Source: Rubrobacter taiwanensis
GTDB taxonomy: Bacteria; Actinomycetota; Rubrobacteria; Rubrobacterales; Rubrobacteraceae
Reading direction: 5' to 3'
Length of the DNA: 64,000 nucleotides
Assembly: GCF_004337705.1 (NCBI RefSeq)
Contig: NZ_SKBU01000015.1
Location: forward strand, 174,676 to 238,675
The position numbers and the translations under genes were made by a program. Each line of letters begins with the position of its first letter. Within the stretch, counting starts at the first letter, position 1. Under the pieces are notes generated by a model. It had not been told where the DNA came from and made no database searches. It saw only the letters and a program-made list of their open reading frames with translations. Positions 59,404 through 64,000 of this stretch are shown here, one piece after another.

Positions 59404-60273
59404 ATGCGCCGGTTCCGCCGCCGCAGGCGCGCGGCGCCGCTCCTGATCTTTCTCGCCGCGCTCTGCACGGTCGCCGCCCTGCCCGTCTACCTGACGAGCC
59501 TGCCCGGAGACCCGCGCCCCCTCCCAGAGCTCGAGACCCCCGTGGTCACCGTCGGGATGCCGCAGGATGTCGAGGCCAGCCCGCTCCCGGCCCCCGGCGC
59601 TCCGGAACCGGTCTACGCCCTAACGCCGGGCGGCCGGAGCGCCGCTCCGGAGCGCTTCGAGCGGGCCGCGAATCTGCCGCACCACCCCCTGGAGGAGCTC
59701 GCCGTCGGGCGGGATCGGCAGCCGCCGGTCGCGGAGCTGCGCCGCCGACTGGAGGAGTGGAGCCCGGGAACGGTCCTGCTGCCCGTCCCGAGCACGACGG
59801 AGCGGACAGCGATCTACGTCTCCACCCTGCTGGCTCTCGCGGATCTGGAGCCCTCCCCCGATCTCTACCTGTACGGCCCCGAGGACGAGCTGGAAGCCTC
59901 GGCCGGCTCCCGGGAGCTGCTCTATACACTTGAGGCACCGCAGGGCGCAGAGCTCTACCTCGCGCCCGCAAACCGCGTCCGGCTGGGGCCGGGAGAAGAG
60001 GTCACGCTCCGGAGCACCGGGGAGGGGAGCGCGCCGGCCGCTCTTTGGGTGCGGCACTCCGGAAGGGCGCTGGAGTTCCGGCCTCAGAAGTACCCTCTCC
60101 GGCTCCACATCTGGGGAGCCGGAGAAAAGATCATCTACCGGAGCTACGCGATCTCCGGGGAGACGGGGGCCGTGATCTCCCTCGCGGACCTCGGAGATCC
60201 CGGCACCGTGGTCGCGGCCGTGTGCGAGGTGCAGGGCGAACGCTGCGGTGCAGCGTTCGCCCTGCAGCCGTAG
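59404..60273 (+). CDS. Membrane-anchored or secreted protein of unknown function
   Basis: A 289-residue protein. The basic N-terminus (MRRFRRRRRAAPLLIFLAAL) with CTVAALPVYLTS forms a signal anchor. A Pro-rich linker follows, then alpha/beta domains including LYLYGPEDELEASAGSRELL. A single Cys pair (AVCEVQGERCG) lies near the end. ATG 59404 behind GGAGGGCAGAGGG is preferred. No family recognised; it is near the alanine symporter but not in its operon. Confidence 0.65.
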   Translation: MRRFRRRRRAAPLLIFLAALCTVAALPVYLTSLPGDPRPLPELETPVVTVGMPQDVEASPLPAPGAPEPVYALTPGGRSAAPERFERAANLPHHPLEELAVGRDRQPPVAELRRRLEEWSPGTVLLPVPSTTERTAIYVSTLLALADLEPSPDLYLYGPEDELEASAGSRELLYTLEAPQGAELYLAPANRVRLGPGEEVTLRSTGEGSAPAALWVRHSGRALEFRPQKYPLRLHIWGAGEKIIYRSYAISGETGAVISLADLGDPGTVVAAVCEVQGERCGAAFALQP

Positions 60274-60278
60274 GCTGC

Positions 60279-61637
60279 CTACCGGATTCCGGCCCGCTCC
60301 ATTCCCTGCCGCTGGAAGTAGCTGCGGGTCTCCCTCAGGACCACACCCGAGAGCAGGAGCAGCCCGACCAGATTCGGGAAGGCCATCAGGCCGTTCATCA
60401 CGTCGGAGAAGGCGAAGACCGCATCCAGCGTCGCGAGCGAACCGATGAAGATCCCTGCGATAAACAGCAGCCGGTACGGGACGACGACCCGCCGTCCGAA
60501 GAGGTACTCCATGTTGCGCTCGCCGTAGTAGGCCCAGCCGAGCAGGGTGGAGAAGGCGAAGAGCGCCAGCCCGACCGCGACCACTATCGGCCCGATATTG
60601 CCCAGCGCCGTGGCGAAGGCGAGCTGGGTGAAGTTGCCGCCGTCGCCGCCCTCGGTCCAGACGCCGGTCACCACGATGGCGAGCCCGGTGAACGTGCAGA
60701 TGACCAGCGTGTCGATGAAGGTCTGGGTCATGGAGACCAGCGCCTGCCGCACCGGCTCCCGGGTCTGAGCCGCCGCCGCCGCGATGCCGCCGGTGCCGAG
60801 CCCGGACTCGTTGGAGAAGATGCCCCGGGCAACCCCCTGCCGGATGACCAGCATCAGCCCGGCCCCCAGGAAGCCTCCGGTAGCGGCCGTTCCGGTGAAG
60901 GCCGAGGAGACGATGGTGGCTATGGCGCCGGGGATGGCCGTCACGTTCACGAGCAGCACGACCGTGGCGCACGCGATGTAGAAGAGCGCCATGACCGGGA
61001 TGAGGACCGAGGTCACGAGCCCGATCGAGCGGATCCCGCCGAGGATAACCACTCCCGCCAGGACCGTGAGGATCGCGGCAGAGATGATGGTCGGAATCCC
61101 GAAGGCGAACTCCAGGTTGGTGGTCGTGGCGTTGGACTGGACCATGTTGCCGATGCCGAAGGCCGCTATCGCCGTGGCGATGGCGAAGAAGATGCCCAGC
61201 ACGCGCCCGAACGTGCCCCCCACGCCGTTGGTCAGGTAGAAGGCCGGCCCGCCGCTCTTCTCACCCGCCGCGTCCGTGTGGCGGTACTTCACGCCGAGCA
61301 CCGCCTCGGCATACTTGGTCGCCATGCCCACAAGGCCCGTCATCCACATCCAGAAGAGCGCCCCCGGACCGCCGACCGCGATCGCCGAGGCGACACCGAC
61401 TATGTTCCCCGTCCCGACGGTGGCGGCCAGTGCCGTCGTGAGCGCCTGATAGTGCGAGACGTCGCCGTCGCCTACGGGGTCTTTGCGCTGGATGAGGGCC
61501 AGATGCAGCGCGGGTCCGAGATGCCGGAACTGCAACCCCTTCAGGATGATGGTGAAGAAGAGCCCCGTGAGCAGGAGCAGCACGATCATGGGCACGCCCC
61601 ACACGTAGCCTGACAGGGTGGTAAAGAACTCCTCCAC
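60279..61637 (-). CDS. Sodium:alanine symporter (AgcS family)
   Basis: A 452-residue APC-type permease that takes up alanine or glycine with sodium. Signatures: YQALTTALAATVGTGNIVGV near 65, GGPGALFWMWMTGLVG, and KYAEAVLGVKYR. About 11 helices. Its end converges on the secreted-protein gene. The start region (61637) is close to the next gene start on the other strand. Confidence 0.92.
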   Translation of the reverse strand: MEEFFTTLSGYVWGVPMIVLLLLTGLFFTIILKGLQFRHLGPALHLALIQRKDPVGDGDVSHYQALTTALAATVGTGNIVGVASAIAVGGPGALFWMWMTGLVGMATKYAEAVLGVKYRHTDAAGEKSGGPAFYLTNGVGGTFGRVLGIFFAIATAIAAFGIGNMVQSNATTTNLEFAFGIPTIISAAILTVLAGVVILGGIRSIGLVTSVLIPVMALFYIACATVVLLVNVTAIPGAIATIVSSAFTGTAATGGFLGAGLMLVIRQGVARGIFSNESGLGTGGIAAAAAQTREPVRQALVSMTQTFIDTLVICTFTGLAIVVTGVWTEGGDGGNFTQLAFATALGNIGPIVVAVGLALFAFSTLLGWAYYGERNMEYLFGRRVVVPYRLLFIAGIFIGSLATLDAVFAFSDVMNGLMAFPNLVGLLLLSGVVLRETRSYFQRQGMERAGIR

Positions 61638-61783
61638 TCAGCTAACCTCCCTCCACACTCAGGTTCCCCACGCGCCTTCCGCCACAGGAGAGAGCGCGCC
61701 TGGCCTTATGCCGCGTAAAAGCATACGGAACCCGCCGCCCCGTGTCCATAGCGGGCTCCCCGGAGAGCGTCTATCATCGGCGC

Positions 61784-62389
61784 ATGGTAGACGAGGAGCT
61801 GCGGCGAGCGGCGAAGCCCCTGTACCGCCCCCTCGCCCGCGCGCTGGCGGACCGGGGCGTAACGGCCGACGCCCTGACCCTAGCGGGCCTGGGGATAGGA
61901 CTCCTCTGCCTCGGAGCCATCGCCGCCGGACACAACCTCCCCGCCCTCGTTCTCTGGCTCCTGAACCGTCTGCTGGACGGGCTCGACGGAGAGGTGGCCC
62001 GGCTGCGCAAGGAGAGCCGGGAGTTCGGGACGTTTATGGATATCGTGGCGGATTTCCTGATATACGGAGGATTTCTGGTCGCGCTCGCGATCCAGCACCC
62101 CGACGCCCGGCTGGCACTGCTCGTGCTCTTCCTGGCCTACTACCTGAACGGCTGCGTGTTCCTGGCACTCTCCAGCATCCTGGAGCGCCTGAGGGCCGAG
62201 CGGCGAACGGAGCGCGGCCTGCACTTCCGACGCTCGCTGACCGAGGGGTTCGAGACGATCGTGGCCGGCTCGCTCTTCCTCATCTTCCCGGCGCACGTCT
62301 CGCTCATAGCGTGGGTGTTCGCGACGATGGTCTTCGTCTCGGCCGCCCAGCGCGTGCTGGACGGCCGCCGCATGCTGGAGAGAGGCTAG
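61784..62389 (+). CDS. CDP-alcohol phosphatidyltransferase
   Basis: A 201-residue membrane enzyme with the complete motif DGLDGEVARLRKESREFG, then TFMDIVAD, which places the two DG..AR..G and D..D metal ligands. It joins a CDP-activated lipid or polyol to an alcohol. Because ino1 lies 1.5 kb away, an inositol phosphate acceptor, as in di-myo-inositol phosphate or phosphatidylinositol synthesis, is possible but not shown. ATG 61784 lies 6 bases after TATCAT (61772-61777), so it may be leaderless. Confidence 0.82.
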   Translation: MVDEELRRAAKPLYRPLARALADRGVTADALTLAGLGIGLLCLGAIAAGHNLPALVLWLLNRLLDGLDGEVARLRKESREFGTFMDIVADFLIYGGFLVALAIQHPDARLALLVLFLAYYLNGCVFLALSSILERLRAERRTERGLHFRRSLTEGFETIVAGSLFLIFPAHVSLIAWVFATMVFVSAAQRVLDGRRMLERG

Positions 62390-62784
62390 CCTCCGAACAC
62401 CGCCACCCGGACGGTGCGGGTGCGCGGACCGTCGAACTCGGCCAGGAAGATGCCCTGCCAGCGCCCGAGGTCGGGCCGGCCGTCCCGGATTATCAGGTAG
62501 TGCGACTGCCCGAAGAGGCTGGTGAGCAGATGCGAGTCGCTGTTCCCCTCCGCGTGTTGCCACTCTACCTCCGGCACGAGCGCCCTGCAGGCGGCTGCGA
62601 GATCCCTCCCCACGTCCGGGTCGTAGTCCTCGTTGACGGTGATGGCAGCGGTCGTGTGCGTAGAGGAGACGATACAGAAGCCTTCCTCAACCCCGGACTC
62701 GCGCACGGCCCGCCGCACCTCCTCCGTGATGGAGACGAACTGGTAACGCTCGCCGGTGCGGACCGGTATCTCCTGAACCTTCAT
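62386..62784 (-). CDS. yjbQ: YjbQ/UPF0047 family protein
   Basis: A 132-residue protein with SSTHTTAAITVNEDYDPDVG (near 40), HAEGNSDSHL and GRWQGIFLAEFDGPRTR, the signature of the YjbQ family, some of which have thiamine phosphate synthase activity. Three His residues are well placed for metal. ATG 62784. The stop overlaps the end of the CDP-alcohol gene by 4 bases, in convergent orientation. Confidence 0.92.
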   Translation of the reverse strand: MKVQEIPVRTGERYQFVSITEEVRRAVRESGVEEGFCIVSSTHTTAAITVNEDYDPDVGRDLAAACRALVPEVEWQHAEGNSDSHLLTSLFGQSHYLIIRDGRPDLGRWQGIFLAEFDGPRTRTVRVAVFGG

Positions 62785-62867
62785 AACTCCCTCCTGAGAT
62801 GGTGGTCGGGATCATGGTAGCGCAGGACCTTCCCCCACGTACCCCGCATGCACCGCAGTACATAACA

Positions 62868-62898
62868 CGGCCTCCCCGGTGTGACACCGGGGAGGCCG
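62868..62898 (-). terminator. Terminator behind the MIP18-like gene
   Basis: A 13-bp perfect stem (CGGCCTCCCCGGT / ACCGGGGAGGCCG, loop of 5) lies 16 bases after the MIP18 stop. On the reverse strand it is followed by a short T-rich stretch. Confidence 0.75.
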
Positions 62899-62914
62899 CA
62901 GGGGACCGGCCCCG

Positions 62915-63217
62915 CTACCGGCCGAAGAAGAGCTTGGCGGCCGGGCTCATCATGTCCGGGTTCCACATCGGATCGAAGGTCAGCTGGGCGTTCACCGTCT
63001 CGACGCCCTCTATGGAGAGCACCTCGGTCTCCACCTGCTCCTGAATCATGTCCCCGACCGGACACATCGGGCTGGTCAGGGAGAAGGTGACGTCCACGTG
63101 CCTCCCGCCGTCGTGTACCTCCACATCGTAGATGAGACCCAACTCCACGAGATCCATCCCGATCTCAGGGTCTATGACGTTTCTGAGCTGGTCCCGAACG
63201 CGCTCCTCGGTAACCAT
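62915..63217 (-). CDS. MIP18/DUF59 iron-sulfur assembly protein
   Basis: A 100-residue protein of the MIP18 (SufT/PaaD-like) family, which helps insert Fe-S clusters. Key stretch: VIDPEIGMDLVELGLIYDVE near 17, TFSLTSPMCPVGDMIQEQV with the conserved Cys, and FDPMWNPDMMSPAAKL. ATG 63217 has GAGG at 8 bases. A reverse-strand TACAAT near 63266-63261 may be the -10. Confidence 0.9.
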   Translation of the reverse strand: MVTEERVRDQLRNVIDPEIGMDLVELGLIYDVEVHDGGRHVDVTFSLTSPMCPVGDMIQEQVETEVLSIEGVETVNAQLTFDPMWNPDMMSPAAKLFFGR

Positions 63218-63300
63218 CCTTCTCACCTCTTCGCTAGCTTCTCCGGCATGGTAAAACCTTATTGTAGTTTACCCGGGGAGCTTTTCCAGAAACGGAAGGA

Positions 63301-63326
63301 GGGCGGAGCCTCCTCGGGCCCCGCCC
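63301..63326 (-). terminator. Terminator of the repeat-bearing secreted-protein gene
   Basis: On the reverse strand GGGCGGGGCC pairs with GGCTCCGCCC (one G-U pair) around a CGAGGA loop, followed by a T-rich TCCTTCCGTTTC. It lies 27 bases after the stop at 63354. Confidence 0.6.
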
Positions 63327-63353
63327 CCCTCTCGACCTCTCCCGGAGGGAGGT

Positions 63354-63707
63354 CTAGTAGTTCCAGATCGCCTGCTGCTGCAGCGCCGCCTGCCCCTGGA
63401 AGGCGGACTGCTGGCTGGCAACGGACAAGATTTGCACCTGCGCCAGGTTCTGATCGCCGAAGTACGCCCCGGCGGACTGGTAGTTCAGGGCACCCCAGCC
63501 GGCATTGTAGATGGCCTGAGACTGCCAGGCGATCTGTCCCTGGAAGGCTTCCTGCACGCAGCCGACACACGCAACCTGCGCCTGCACGGCCGTCTGGTCA
63601 CCGAAGACCGCCAGGCTGCTCTGCACGTTCGCGCTGTGCGCGAAGGCGGGAGAGGCCGCCAGCAGCAGCATGGCCGTCATCGCCCCCAGAATCATCAGCT
63701 TCCTCAT
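63354..63707 (-). CDS. Secreted Gln/Ala-rich protein with two repeats
   Basis: A 117-residue protein with a clear signal peptide (LMILGAMTAMLLLAASPAFA, cleavage after AFA) and a mature part of about 95 residues with two copies of a 35-40 residue unit: FGDQ...QEAFQGQIAWQSQAIYN and FGDQ...QSAFQGQAALQQQAIWN. Gln, Ala, Tyr and Trp dominate. The first copy has CVGC. No family recognised; a self-assembling surface protein is a possibility. ATG 63707 or 63719. Confidence 0.7.
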   Translation of the reverse strand: MRKLMILGAMTAMLLLAASPAFAHSANVQSSLAVFGDQTAVQAQVACVGCVQEAFQGQIAWQSQAIYNAGWGALNYQSAGAYFGDQNLAQVQILSVASQQSAFQGQAALQQQAIWNY

Positions 63708-63736
63708 CACTTTCCCCATACTCTCGAGGTTTCTAC

Positions 63737-63761
63737 GTCTTCCGCGGAAATGTCAGAAGAC
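63737..63761. repeat. Inverted repeat in the leader of the secreted-protein gene
   Basis: GTCTTC (63737-63742) and GAAGAC (63756-63761) with a 13-base spacer can form a hairpin on the reverse-strand leader. A GTG ORF of 14 codons also lies here behind GGAGG. No known regulatory class is recognised. Confidence 0.3.
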
Positions 63762-63854
63762 CGCCCGAACGACTCACCTCCTCATCCCTTAGACCGAATT
63801 CCTTAAGGGCCCTTGATCAACAGTTATCCCACTTTCAGCCTCATGTCAAACAGG

Positions 63855-64000
63855 TTATTCGTAATAATCGAGGCCAAGGTGCGTGATGAGTTCCTCCCCG
63901 CGCAGCTCCCTAAGGGTGTTCTTGAGCTTCATCAGCTGTATGAAGAGATCGTGCTCAGGATAGAGCCCAGGAGCAGTCATGGGGCTCTTGAAGTAGAACG
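63855..64000 (-). CDS. ino1: Myo-inositol-1-phosphate synthase, C-terminus (partial)
   Basis: The reverse-strand frame reads FYFKSPMTAPGLYPEHDLFI, then QLMKLKNTLRELRGEELITH and LGLDYYE with TAA at 63857-63855. This is the characteristic C-terminus of bacterial and archaeal inositol-3-phosphate synthases, ending in THLGLDYY. The enzyme converts glucose-6-phosphate to myo-inositol-1-phosphate with NAD. The rest lies past the right edge. In Rubrobacter it would feed di-myo-inositol phosphate osmolytes; that role is an inference. Confidence 0.85.
   Translation of the reverse strand, partial: FYFKSPMTAPGLYPEHDLFIQLMKLKNTLRELRGEELITHLGLDYYE

Overview
The window reads as a stretch of ordinary chromosome from a high-GC actinobacterium, most likely a member of the Rubrobacter lineage. 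The clues are high GC in third codon positions, heavy use of GTG and TTG starts, many -10 hexamers placed 6-10 bases before a start codon (leaderless mRNAs), two Fur-family regulators, Rubrobacter-like secreted proteins, and the end of a myo-inositol-1-phosphate synthase gene at the right edge. The genus is an inference from protein style, not from a database match. I see no rRNA, tRNA, CRISPR array, prophage or insertion sequence.

Layout. 1-3.5 kb: DUF554 protein, biotin ligase birA, then sucCD. 3.5-11.2 kb: two paralogous GT39-type membrane glycosyltransferases on either side of a small secreted protein gene, then arginase, gamma-glutamyltransferase and an NhaP-type antiporter. 11.2-16.7 kb: a frameshifted membrane-protein gene, nicotinate phosphoribosyltransferase, a TerC/Alx transporter under a manganese (yybP-ykoY) riboswitch, lactate permease, azlCD and a 33-residue membrane peptide. 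16.7-22.4 kb: nitrilase-family amidohydrolase, Vms1/eRF1-like release-factor homologue, ftcD, a frameshifted GH15 glucoamylase-type gene and a SpoIIE-type phosphatase. 22.4-31.9 kb: gabT, UPF0173 hydrolase, a reverse-strand operon prsW-mobA-ydcF-eamA with overlapping starts, flavin reductase, RidA and VanW. 31.9-41.9 kb: two glutaredoxin-like genes, histidine phosphatase, DUF2723 glycosyltransferase, an HTH plus cold-shock-domain protein, pheA with a HARE-HTH gene, uppP, the potassium/proton antiporter pair khtTU and a Crp/Fnr regulator. 41.9-64 kb: GGDEF-like protein, a primary-type sigma factor, PAP2 phosphatase, MBL hydrolase, Fur, MMPL and MFS exporters, SppA, a second Fur, a coiled-coil protein, pgsA-plsY-ndh, alanine symporter, CDP-alcohol phosphatidyltransferase, YjbQ, a MIP18 iron-sulfur assembly protein, a repeat-bearing secreted protein and ino1.

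Functional threads. Several genes act on the envelope: uppP, PAP2, VanW, plsY, pgsA, the CDP-alcohol enzyme and three GT-C type glycosyltransferases. Others handle metal and redox homeostasis (Mn riboswitch/TerC, two Fur proteins, glutaredoxins, Ndh) and nitrogen or amino-acid turnover (arginase, GGT, gabT, ftcD, AzlCD, alanine symporter).

The most interesting signals are regulatory. The Mn riboswitch shares its P1 strand with an intrinsic terminator and is followed by a short ORF that overlaps the TerC start. Short upstream ORFs precede prsW, pheA, azlC and vanW. Two genes seem to start at CTG, and there is a mutually exclusive stem-loop leader before a glutaredoxin gene. Two genes carry single-base frameshifts.
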